Part shown: piece by piece, positions 36,703 through 44,549 of the stretch
Position numbering within the stretch: the stretch's first letter is position 1
Layout of the letters: every line of letters starts with the position of its first letter
NCBI RefSeq assembly: GCF_002257565.1
Contig: NZ_CP022736.1
Span: 248,001-312,000 of the forward strand
DNA from: Herbaspirillum sp. meg3
GTDB taxonomy: Bacteria; Pseudomonadota; Gammaproteobacteria; Burkholderiales; Burkholderiaceae_D
Reading direction: 5' to 3'
Length of the DNA: 64,000 nucleotides
The notes under the pieces: model-generated
The model's input: only the letters and a program-made list of their open reading frames with translations
Databases searched by the model: none
Told to the model about the DNA's origin: nothing
Made by a program: the position numbers and the translations under genes

Positions 36703-36956
36703 GCTTGTCTCCTGAATGATTTTTTTGAAGGCATTCTGCAAAACACCGTCAGCGTCGTTGCGCTGTCCTTGCACGGTTGGAATGGCCTTGTCCTGCTTTG
36801 CATTGCCCTGCATTATCTTGTGCCGCATTGTGCGGTCTTCTCGATCATAGCTGTCTTGAGGGTCTTATTGTTATCAACGCAGCGTTTTAGATTTTATGCG
36901 CGGGCTGGTAAAACGTACAATATCAAATCGGCATCACTGTATGCTCCGGAGGTATA
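36703..36956. promoter_or_regulatory. Divergent region upstream of catR
   Basis: AT-richer than its surroundings. It carries the promoters for catR (plus) and for the small ORF/AraC unit (minus). A CCGGAGG Shine-Dalgarno sits just before the catR TTG. No clear palindrome or ATAC-N7-GTAT site was found here. The nearby 36399-36591 stretch is likewise featureless apart from the end of the small ORF. Confidence 0.4.
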
Positions 36957-37862
36957 TTGGAACTTCGCCATCTCAAGTATTTCAACGCAGTCGCCAGCAC
37001 GCTCAGTTTCAGCCGGGCTGCCGAGCTGCTGCACATTGCCCAGCCGCCGCTGAGCCGGCAGATACGCCAACTGGAAGAGCTCGTCGGCGCGGAACTGATC
37101 GACCGTGCGTCGCGTCCGATTGCGTTGACCATGGCCGGAAAATTCTTCTACGAGCAGACCGTGCAGGTATTGTCCCGGCTCGATCAGATCGAGGAAGGCA
37201 CGCGGCGCATCGCCAAAGGGCAACAGCATTGGTTCAATATCGGCTTTGTTCCCTCCGCGCTATACGGGCTGTTGCCGGAGCTGATCAAGCGCTTCCGCGC
37301 CGACTTGCCGGAAATCGAGATCGGCTTCTCTGAAATCATGACCATGGAGCAGGTCGAAGCGCTGAAGTCCGGCCGGATTGACGTCGGCTTCGGCCGCCTG
37401 CCGATCAGCGATCCCGACATCGTGTGCGAAACCATCATCGAAGAGCCGCTGATGGCGGTCTTCCCGCTGGGCCATCATCTGCTCAAAAAGACCAAGGTCG
37501 GACTGGCTCAACTGGCCGAAGAAAAATTCATTCTCTATCCCGCCAGACCACGTCCCAGCTACGCCGATCAGGTGCTGGAGATCTTCGCCAGCCGCGGCCT
37601 GAAACCGACCATCGTCAAGGAAGCCAACGAGATGCAGACCGCCATCGGCCTGGTTGCCGCCGGCGTCGGCGTAGCGCTGGTGCCACGCTCGGTGCAGGGT
37701 TTGCATCGTGCCGATGTCGTCTATCGGCCATTGGCGAACAAGGGCGTTTTCTCGCCCGTCATCATGAATTTCCGCGCCAGCGATCGTTCCACCCTGCTGG
37801 AAAAATTGCGCGCTACTGCGGCGCATATTGTTCAACAAAACATGCCGCATGACGGCGAATAA
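36957..37862 (+). CDS. catR: LysR-family regulator of catechol genes (CatR/CatM/BenM type)
   Basis: A 301-residue LysR protein. The winged helix (residues 1-60: MELRHLKYFNAVASTLSFSR, AQPPLSRQIRQLEE) and effector domain (about 90-295) match the CatR/BenM branch, including the ELRHLKYF start. The start codon is TTG at 36957 with CCGGAGG 5 nt upstream. It is convergent with catD. The probable effector is cis,cis-muconate, and the probable target is the ATAC-N7-GTAT site in front of catB (41308-41322). Confidence 0.87.
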   Translation: MELRHLKYFNAVASTLSFSRAAELLHIAQPPLSRQIRQLEELVGAELIDRASRPIALTMAGKFFYEQTVQVLSRLDQIEEGTRRIAKGQQHWFNIGFVPSALYGLLPELIKRFRADLPEIEIGFSEIMTMEQVEALKSGRIDVGFGRLPISDPDIVCETIIEEPLMAVFPLGHHLLKKTKVGLAQLAEEKFILYPARPRPSYADQVLEIFASRGLKPTIVKEANEMQTAIGLVAAGVGVALVPRSVQGLHRADVVYRPLANKGVFSPVIMNFRASDRSTLLEKLRATAAHIVQQNMPHDGE

Positions 37863-37891
37863 TGATTGGCGTTTAGTCGGCGTTGAAATAG

Positions 37892-38668
37892 TCAGGCCAG
37901 GAACTTCATCAGACCGGCAGTGAAAGCATCGCTCGCTTCTACGTTGGATAAATGCGAGGCAGCCAGTTCCAGATAGTCGGCATCGGCGATTCTTTCTTGC
38001 AAAAACCGCGCATCGGAAACCGTCGTCACCGGATCATGGCGGCCGGCCACGATCAGCGTCGGTGCTTCGATGCGAACGACCTCTTCACGCAGGTCGGCAT
38101 CGGCCAGGGCCATGCAGCAAGCAGCATAGCCACGCGGTGAACAATGCCGCAAATCGCCCACCATGGCATCCACGAGTATCGGCGCACGGGCGATGAACTC
38201 CGGTGTGAACCAGCGTCCGGCGGCGCCGTCAGCAACGCCGTCCATGCCATGCCCGGTAATCTGCGCCGCTCTGCTGCACCAGCCGTCCTCGCTGCCTATC
38301 TTCGCAGCGGAATTGGCGACGACCAGACGTTGCACGCGATCAGCGGCATAGATGCCCAGCCACAAGCCGATGATGCCACCCATGGAAATGCCGCAGAAAT
38401 TCACCTTGTCCAGTTTGAGCTGATCCAGCAGATCGACGACATCCTGACCCAGTTGCGCCAGCGTCAACGAGTCGGCAGCAGTGACACCTGGGCTTTCACC
38501 GTGGCCGCGCGTGTCATAGCGCAGGATCCGGTAGTGCGAGCGCAAAGTGCGGGCCTGGCTTTCCCATAGTGACATGGTCGTACCGAGCGAATTGGAAAAC
38601 ATCAGGACCGGCGCTTCCGGAGGGCCTTCCAGCGTATAGGACATGGATGCTGATTGCGTCGTCGTCAT
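37892..38668 (-). CDS. catD: 3-oxoadipate enol-lactonase
   Basis: A 258-residue alpha/beta hydrolase that hydrolyses 3-oxoadipate enol-lactone to 3-oxoadipate, the last step before the shared CoA-transferase. Nucleophile Ser95 lies in GISMGG, YDTRGHGES precedes it and the C-terminal histidine is in ASHLSN. It is a stand-alone counterpart of the lactonase domain of the fused protein at 24433-25695. Last gene of the minus-strand run catB-catC-catA-catD, so it serves the catechol branch. Confidence 0.92.
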   Translation of the reverse strand: MTTTQSASMSYTLEGPPEAPVLMFSNSLGTTMSLWESQARTLRSHYRILRYDTRGHGESPGVTAADSLTLAQLGQDVVDLLDQLKLDKVNFCGISMGGIIGLWLGIYAADRVQRLVVANSAAKIGSEDGWCSRAAQITGHGMDGVADGAAGRWFTPEFIARAPILVDAMVGDLRHCSPRGYAACCMALADADLREEVVRIEAPTLIVAGRHDPVTTVSDARFLQERIADADYLELAASHLSNVEASDAFTAGLMKFLA

Positions 38669-38768
38669 GACTTTTTCTGCGTGTTATATCGTGAAAAAAA
38701 TCAGGCCATGCATTGGCATGGCCCGACGTTAGATGATTTTATGCTCTACAGATCGTGTTTGTGATCGC

Positions 38769-39680
38769 TCAGGCAGCAGCGCGATCGCGCTGAATCTCCG
38801 CCTTTGGCAAATCGGCTTGTTCGGCATGCAGCATGAAGTCGAAGTCGATGGAATAAAACGGTGCATCAACTTCATGTTTGCGGATTGCCGCAGCATCGGT
38901 GATGTGCGTCATCTCCGGCACCAGCCCTTCGCGCGTGGCGAACGCAAAGTCATCCCACAGGTATGGATCGCCGGCGATGTTGATCTGCGTGGTCAGCTTG
39001 CGATACCCCGGTGCAGAAACGAAGAAGTGGATATGCGCAGGACGGGTGCCGTGGCGTCCCAGTTTGGTCAGCAACTGATCGGTGGCGCCCCCCGGAGGAA
39101 CGCTGTAACCGACGGGTACGCGGCTGCGGAAACGATAACGGCCTTCCGCGTCGGTGCGGATGCTGCTGCGCAGATTGAACGGCGTCTGACTTGGATCGAA
39201 GAAGGAATAGCTGCCCAGATGATTGGCATGCCAGACTTCCACCAGCGCATGGGCGAGCGGTTTGCCGTCTTTGTCGCGCACCTGGCCTTGCATGAACAGC
39301 GTCTCGCCCGGTTGTTCATCCTGATCGAGGCGGGCAAAGCCCTTTTGCTCCGGTGCACCGGCGACATACAGCGGGCCTTCGATGGTACGCGGAGTACCGC
39401 CATCGATACCCTGGCGTGCTTCCGCTTCATCCATGCGCAGATCGAGGAAATGTTCAAAACCCAGGCCAGCGGCGATCAGGCCGTATTCGCCGGATTGTCC
39501 GGCAGCGGTCAGATAATGAACGGCAGACCAAAATTCTTCAGGTTGGACATCAAGCTCTTCAATCGTGTGGAAAAGATCGCGCACAATGCGGTTAACAATC
39601 TCTTTGACACGCGGGTCTCCTTGTCCGGTTTCAGTGCTTTCGATTTTCTGCAGTACGGCGTCTATCGTCTTCTTGTCCAT
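38769..39680 (-). CDS. catA: Catechol 1,2-dioxygenase
   Basis: A 303-residue intradiol dioxygenase giving cis,cis-muconate. The N-terminal helical dimerisation domain spans residues 1-100. The catalytic beta-sandwich shows the iron ligands: the Tyr of GPLYVAGAP, the Tyr of EGRYRFRSRVP and the histidines of RPAHIHFFVSAPGY. GAGAGAG precedes the ATG. It is located between catC and catD. It takes catechol from the dioxygenase encoded at 41581-44431. Confidence 0.94.
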   Translation of the reverse strand: MDKKTIDAVLQKIESTETGQGDPRVKEIVNRIVRDLFHTIEELDVQPEEFWSAVHYLTAAGQSGEYGLIAAGLGFEHFLDLRMDEAEARQGIDGGTPRTIEGPLYVAGAPEQKGFARLDQDEQPGETLFMQGQVRDKDGKPLAHALVEVWHANHLGSYSFFDPSQTPFNLRSSIRTDAEGRYRFRSRVPVGYSVPPGGATDQLLTKLGRHGTRPAHIHFFVSAPGYRKLTTQINIAGDPYLWDDFAFATREGLVPEMTHITDAAAIRKHEVDAPFYSIDFDFMLHAEQADLPKAEIQRDRAAA

Positions 39681-39746
39681 GTTCGTCTCTCTCGTCTCTG
39701 ATTGGCTGTTGGCTTGGTACGGCTTAGTTGTGAGGGGGTATCGATA

Positions 39747-40037
39747 TCAACGTTCGTCTTCATGAATCGAGGATGGATGACGACATAGCGCCTCGACCTC
39801 GATTTTCATGTAGGGAAACAGCGGCAGGGTCAGCAGCAGGTCGTGCAGTTCCGTCGAACTGGCGACATCAAAGATGCTGACGTTGGCGTAACGTCCGACC
39901 ACGCGCCACAAATGACGCCATTTTCCGGAGCGCTGCAGACTCTGCGCCAGTTCGCGTTCGCGGCTCTTGAGCGCGTCTGCGGTTTCCTTGGGCATGGTGT
40001 GCGGCAGTTGTACATCCATCGTGACTTTAAACAGCAT
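39747..40037 (-). CDS. catC: Muconolactone delta-isomerase
   Basis: A 96-residue protein of the normal size for this small decameric enzyme, which isomerises muconolactone to 3-oxoadipate enol-lactone. The family pattern MLFKVTMDVQLPHTMP and ...LWRVVGRYANVSIFDV is clear. CAGGAG precedes the ATG. It lies 33 bp after catB and 66 bp before catA. Confidence 0.94.
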   Translation of the reverse strand: MLFKVTMDVQLPHTMPKETADALKSRERELAQSLQRSGKWRHLWRVVGRYANVSIFDVASSTELHDLLLTLPLFPYMKIEVEALCRHPSSIHEDER

Positions 40038-40070
40038 GTTGTCTCCTGCTTGGTGTAATAGGTGAGGGGG

Positions 40071-41225
40071 TCAGGCCAGCGATACCAGCGTGGTTTTGCG
40101 GTCGCGGCGCAGGAAATTCACCCGGTCTTCGTCCAACGAGATGCCGAGGCCGGGTGCGTCCGGCAGCTCCAGCGAAAAGTCGCGGTAGCGCAGCGGTACG
40201 GTAAGAATCTCCTCCGTCAGCAACAGCGGGCCGAACAACTCGGTGCCCCACGCCAGATGCGAAAACGTCGAAAACAATTGTGCCGAAGCCATCGTGCCGA
40301 TTGCGCCCTCTAGCATCGTGCCGCCATACAAATCCACACTGGCTGCCGCAGCAATGGCGGCGACCTGCTGTGCGCCGGTCAGTCCGCCCGATTGCGTGAT
40401 CTTGACCGCAAACACATCGGCCGCGCCGCACTGCGCGACTTTGTAAGCATCGCCAGGTCCATGCAAGGTCTCGTCGGCCATCAGCGGAATACGATTCTTG
40501 TCGCGCAGGCGGCGCAGGCCGTCGAGATTGCCGGCGGCAATCGGTTGTTCCACCAGATCGACGCCCGCTTGTTCCAGCAGCTGCATGCCGAGCATGGCAT
40601 CCGCTTCGCTCCAGGCCTGGTTGACATCAACGCGCACGCTGCCGCGATCGCCGATGGCGCGCTTGATGGACGCGACATGGGCGGCGTCATCGCGTACGGC
40701 GCGGGCGCCGATTTTCAGTTTGAAAATGTTATGCCGACGCAGCGACAGCATTTTTTCCGCTTCTTCAATATCGCGTCCGGTGTCGCCACTGGCCAAAGTC
40801 CAGGCAACCGGTAAGCTCGACCGTACGCGGCCGCCGAACAGACTGCTGAGCGGTACACCCAGACGTTTCGCCAGTGCATCGCAGAGCGCCGTTTCGATGG
40901 CGCATTTGGCGAAGCGGTTGCCCTGCACGTTGTCGTTCAGGATTTGCATGCGCGCGGCGACCTGATTGGCATCCTTACCTGTCAGCAAAGGTGTCATGTA
41001 AGTGTCGATGTTGACCTTGATGCTTTCCGGACTTTCTTCTCCATAGGCCAGCCCGCCGATGGTCGTAGCCTCGCCCAAGCCCGTCACGCCATCGTTGCCG
41101 GTGATGCGCACCAGCACCAGTGTCTGGCGATGCATGGTGGTCATCGACAGGCGATGCGGCCGGATGGTCGGAACATCGAGCAAGATGACGTCGACGGTTT
41201 CGATGGAAGTCGGTGAGAGGCTCAA
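40071..41225 (-). CDS. catB: Muconate cycloisomerase
   Basis: A 384-residue member of the enolase superfamily, converting cis,cis-muconate to muconolactone. The KLKIG motif near residue 170 contains the catalytic lysine; DVNQAW, EQPI and ADE are metal-ligand positions, and KITQSGG follows. The start is a TTG at 41225: the frame closes four codons upstream and the next ATG would cut the conserved N-terminus. No clear Shine-Dalgarno. First gene of catBCAD; a CatR/BenM-type site lies 83 bp upstream. Confidence 0.93.
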   Translation of the reverse strand: MSLSPTSIETVDVILLDVPTIRPHRLSMTTMHRQTLVLVRITGNDGVTGLGEATTIGGLAYGEESPESIKVNIDTYMTPLLTGKDANQVAARMQILNDNVQGNRFAKCAIETALCDALAKRLGVPLSSLFGGRVRSSLPVAWTLASGDTGRDIEEAEKMLSLRRHNIFKLKIGARAVRDDAAHVASIKRAIGDRGSVRVDVNQAWSEADAMLGMQLLEQAGVDLVEQPIAAGNLDGLRRLRDKNRIPLMADETLHGPGDAYKVAQCGAADVFAVKITQSGGLTGAQQVAAIAAAASVDLYGGTMLEGAIGTMASAQLFSTFSHLAWGTELFGPLLLTEEILTVPLRYRDFSLELPDAPGLGISLDEDRVNFLRRDRKTTLVSLA

Positions 41226-41256
41226 GATAAAAATCCGGTTTCAGGTTGTTTGCCGA

Positions 41257-41322
41257 ATCATAGGAACAAATCAGTGGTCATGTCCAAGACCAATTTCGAT
41301 ACCTTGCATACCTACTGGGTAT
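41257..41322 (-). promoter_or_regulatory. catB promoter with CatR/BenM-type site
   Basis: ATAC-N7-GTAT at 41308-41322 exactly fits the BenM/CatM recognition dyad. On the minus strand it is followed by TGGACA (41281-41286), 18 bp, and TATGAT (41257-41262). The site centres about 65 bp upstream of the start of transcription expected at about 41250, as is usual for LysR activators. Another ATAC is at 41299-41302. Confidence 0.72.
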
Positions 41323-41449
41323 AACAGGCGATCATCAGCGTGAAGCTTCCTGACGGTGCGGTGCAACAAAAAAGTGGGGTGAAATAGCATAGCCGGGACG
41401 GCCTGCAAGGAATGTTCCCCAGGCAGGTAAGGGCATGCATGGGCAGCAG

Positions 41450-41523
41450 TGCAAGAAACGGATAGCGCAGAGGGCCAAGCTTGCAAACGGCGGATATTGT
41501 GCCGGAATTGCTTTCCCTATGAT
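41450..41523 (+). promoter_or_regulatory. XylS/BenR-type promoter of the dioxygenase operon
   Basis: Two perfect half-sites TGCA-N6-GGATA at 41450-41464 and 41482-41496, spaced by 17 bp, then 21 bp and TATGAT (41518-41523). The best of the three such promoters in the window. Transcription should start near 41530, about 50 nt before the alpha-subunit ATG. Confidence 0.82.
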
Positions 41524-41580
41524 GGGGCATCTGCTGAGTCAGGTATGGCTCGGTGTTTACCCAGGATGAGGACACGCTTC

Positions 41581-42861
41581 ATGAACAATACAACCCGGCT
41601 TGAGCAGGAAGGCTATGCGCCATTGCTGCAGTTCCCGCGCACGGATGGCTCGCGCACTCCTTATAAGGTGTTCAGCTCGCAGGAAGTCTACGACCTCGAG
41701 CAGGAACGCATCTATCGCGGCGAGACATGGAGTTTTCTTGCGCTGGAAGCCGAGATCCCCAACAACGGCGATTACAAAAGCACCTTCGTCGGCGATACAC
41801 CGGTTGTCGTCACGCGCACCGAAGACGGCGAGCTGGCCGCATGGGTCAACAAGTGCGCGCACCGCGGCGCCATCGTCTGTCGCACGCCGCGCGGCAACGC
41901 GACTTCACATAGCTGCGCCTATCATCAATGGAGCTTTGATACCCGCGGCAACTTGCTGGGCGTGCCGTTCCGGCGCGGTCAAAAAGGCGCAGCCGGCATG
42001 GCCAAGGACTTCGATCCAAAATGCCACGGCCTGCGCCAGTTGCGGGTGGAAAGCTACCGCGGCCTGATCTTCGCCAGCTTCAGCGCGACGGTAGAGCCGC
42101 TGGCCGACTACATCGGGGCGGAAATGCGCCCATGGCTGGATCGCATCTTCCACAAACCTATCGTTTATCTCGGTTGCACACGCCAGTATTCGAAGTCGAA
42201 CTGGAAGCTGTATCTGGAAAACGTCAAGGATCCCTACCACGCCAGCCTGCTGCATCTGTTCCACACCACGTTCAATATTTTCCGCGTGGGCATGAAGGCG
42301 CGTTCGATCGCCGACAAGCATCATGGCCTGCACAGCATCATTACGGCGACCAAGAATGAGACTGAGACATCGGACGCCTACAAGCAGCAAGCGATTCGGT
42401 CCTTCGACGAGGGTTTTCAGCTGGAAGACCCATCCGTACTCGGTCAGATCAAAGAGTACGAAGAAATGACCACCAACCACATTCAGCCGATCTTCCCGCA
42501 GCTGGTGGTGCAGCAGATTCATAACACGCTGGTCGCGCGTCAATTGCTGCCGAAAGGCCCGGGCAATTTCGAGCTGATCTTCCACTTCTTCGGTTATGCA
42601 GACGACACGCCTGAGTTGCGCGCGCTGCGCATCAAGCAGGCCAATCTGGTCGGGCCGGCGGGTTACATCTCCATGGAAGACACCGAAGCGACGGAACTGG
42701 TGCAGCGCGGCACCGCCCGCGATCCCAACGATTGCTCGGTGATGGACATGGCAAAAGACAGTCCCGATCAGGAAGACACGCTGATCACCGAAAGCCTGAT
42801 CCGCAAGTTCTGGCTCGGCTATCAGAAGCTGATGGGTTTCCAGAGTATCGAGAAAGCGTAA
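41581..42861 (+). CDS. Rieske ring-hydroxylating dioxygenase alpha subunit (anthranilate/ortho-substituted benzoate type)
   Basis: A 426-residue catalytic subunit. The Rieske [2Fe-2S] ligands are Cys92-x-His94 and Cys112-x2-His115 (KCAHRG, SCAYHQW). The mononuclear iron region ENVKDPYHASLLH follows near residue 220. The sequence type resembles the AndAc/NagG/OhbB group (ALEAEIPNNGDYK, GVPFRRG). Catechol genes alongside and a formamidase in the same operon favour anthranilate 1,2-dioxygenase; salicylate- or halobenzoate-type substrates are alternatives. Start at 41581; the longer open frame lies before the promoter and is excluded. Confidence 0.85.
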   Translation: MNNTTRLEQEGYAPLLQFPRTDGSRTPYKVFSSQEVYDLEQERIYRGETWSFLALEAEIPNNGDYKSTFVGDTPVVVTRTEDGELAAWVNKCAHRGAIVCRTPRGNATSHSCAYHQWSFDTRGNLLGVPFRRGQKGAAGMAKDFDPKCHGLRQLRVESYRGLIFASFSATVEPLADYIGAEMRPWLDRIFHKPIVYLGCTRQYSKSNWKLYLENVKDPYHASLLHLFHTTFNIFRVGMKARSIADKHHGLHSIITATKNETETSDAYKQQAIRSFDEGFQLEDPSVLGQIKEYEEMTTNHIQPIFPQLVVQQIHNTLVARQLLPKGPGNFELIFHFFGYADDTPELRALRIKQANLVGPAGYISMEDTEATELVQRGTARDPNDCSVMDMAKDSPDQEDTLITESLIRKFWLGYQKLMGFQSIEKA

Positions 42862-42875
42862 GCGAGGAAAACAAG

Positions 42876-43349
42876 ATGGAAAAAATGACATTGTGGTTTG
42901 AACTCCACCAATTGCAGGAAAGCTATATCCACGCACTCGATAACGATCGCCTGGAAGAGTGGCCGGAGTTTTTTACCGACGATTGCCTGTACGAAATCAT
43001 CCCGCGCGAGAACGCTGATGCGGGCCTGCCGATCGGCATCATTTATTGCGACAGCAAGAAGATGTTGCGCGACCGCGTGCTGTCGCTGCGCCACGCCAAC
43101 ATCTACGAAGAGCATACCTATCGTCATATGACATCGGGTCTGATCTTCAAGTCAGTCGACGACAGCACCGTCGAATCCGAATCGAGCTATGTCGTGATCC
43201 AGACCTTGCAGAACGGCGAGTCCTTCGTGTATCAGGCCGGCCGTTACATTGATCGCGTGGTCAAGACCGCCGCCGGTTGGCGCTACGCCAGCCGCCGCGT
43301 GATCTATGACACGTTGCGGGTACCGACCTTGCTGGCCACGCCGATCTGA
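42876..43349 (+). CDS. Rieske dioxygenase beta subunit
   Basis: A 157-residue small subunit of the SnoaL/NTF2-like fold (family of BenB/NagH/AndAd). Motifs such as ALDNDRLEEWPEFFTDDCLYEI near the N-terminus and the GWRYASRRVIYDT end are present. It stabilises the alpha3beta3 oxygenase. Start at 42876 with GAGGAAA upstream; 14 bp after the alpha gene and 17 bp before the reductase. Confidence 0.9.
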   Translation: MEKMTLWFELHQLQESYIHALDNDRLEEWPEFFTDDCLYEIIPRENADAGLPIGIIYCDSKKMLRDRVLSLRHANIYEEHTYRHMTSGLIFKSVDDSTVESESSYVVIQTLQNGESFVYQAGRYIDRVVKTAAGWRYASRRVIYDTLRVPTLLATPI

Positions 43350-43366
43350 GGAAGGTGATAAGTGTC

Positions 43367-44431
43367 ATGAGTGATTGGTTCGATGTCGGCAATGCCGATG
43401 ATTTTGGCGACGGCGAGGTTGCACCCGTGGTGGCCGGTGGTCAGCCGGTCGCCGTGTTTCGTCTTGGCGAAGAATTGTTTGCACTGAAAGACCTTTGCAC
43501 CCACGGTAACGCCAAGCTGTCCGACGGCTATGTGGAGGACGGCTGCGTCGAGTGTCCTCTGCATCAGGGATTGTTTGACATCCGCAGCGGTGCGCCGCGA
43601 TGCGCGCCGGTGACCGAAGCGGTGCGCAGCTTTCCAGTACGTGTTGTGGCAGGGCGTGTGGAAGTCGGCATGGGCACTGCTGCACAGGAAGAGGCTGTTC
43701 CTGCAGTGCAAAAAATGCAGGCGACAATTCATGGGATTACACGCGCTGCACCGGATGTGGCGGTGCTGCAGTTGCGTTGCGATGGTGCGGAGCTGACCTA
43801 TCAGGCAGGGCAATACATCGACGTATTGCTTGGCGATGGCCAGCGTCGCAGCTATTCGATGGCGACGCACGCTGCCGGCGGTCAGGATGTGCTGGAGCTG
43901 CACGTGCGGCATTTGCCGGGCGGGTTGTTTACCGACCGCGTCTTCGGCGGCTTGCAGGAGGGAGAAATTCTGGAGCTCGAAGGGCCGGGCGGTAATTTCT
44001 ATTTGCGTGATGGCGCGAGCCCTGTCATTCTACTGGCCAGTGGCACGGGATTTGCTCCGATCAAAGCCTTGGTCGAAGAGGCAATCGTCAAGAACAACAA
44101 CCGGCCGATGCGTCTGTATTGGGGAGGGCGCAGACAGGCCGATCTGTACATGGATGCGCTGTGCCGCGATTGGGCGGCACGCCTGCCGTGGTTCGATTAT
44201 GTGCCGGTGCTGTCGGAGGCGGACAGCGTATCCGGTTGGACGGGGCGCACAGGTTTCGTCCATCAGGCAGTCATGCAAGACATCCCCGATATGCAGCAAT
44301 ACCAGGTATACGCCTGCGGTGCACCGGTCGTGGTCGAATCTGCGCGACGCGATTTCACCGGCAGTTGCGGGTTGCCTGAAACAGATTTTTTTGCAGATGC
44401 ATTTTTGTCGAAAGCCGACAGCCGCAGTTGA
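43367..44431 (+). CDS. Fused Rieske ferredoxin - ferredoxin reductase
   Basis: A 354-residue electron-transfer protein. Residues 1-105 form a Rieske-type ferredoxin (Cys44-x-His46, Cys63-x2-His66: CTHG, CPLH). Residues ~120-350 form an FNR-type FAD/NAD module (RRSYSMATH, LASGTGFAPIKALVEE, YACGAPVVVESAR). There is no plant-type ferredoxin cluster. The usual separate ferredoxin and reductase are thus one chain. ATG at 43367 is preferred to a GTG at 43355, by the Rieske domain start and GGAAGG upstream. It supplies electrons to the alpha/beta oxygenase just upstream. Confidence 0.87.
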   Translation: MSDWFDVGNADDFGDGEVAPVVAGGQPVAVFRLGEELFALKDLCTHGNAKLSDGYVEDGCVECPLHQGLFDIRSGAPRCAPVTEAVRSFPVRVVAGRVEVGMGTAAQEEAVPAVQKMQATIHGITRAAPDVAVLQLRCDGAELTYQAGQYIDVLLGDGQRRSYSMATHAAGGQDVLELHVRHLPGGLFTDRVFGGLQEGEILELEGPGGNFYLRDGASPVILLASGTGFAPIKALVEEAIVKNNNRPMRLYWGGRRQADLYMDALCRDWAARLPWFDYVPVLSEADSVSGWTGRTGFVHQAVMQDIPDMQQYQVYACGAPVVVESARRDFTGSCGLPETDFFADAFLSKADSRS

Positions 44432-44549
44432 TGCCGGGATAGATCTCTGAGCTGGATTGCCGGCCTGCTTCGCGCAAACGCATTTGCAAGACCGCTTTTT
44501 TGTTTCATCACGTATCTTGTATCTTTCATCCACCATGGGGAGTTTTGGC

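Noticed and set aside
44433..44549. GGATA near 44440 as a fourth XylS/BenR-type site before the SBP
   Set aside because: The required TGCA six bases before GGATA is absent and there is no second half-site at the expected distance.
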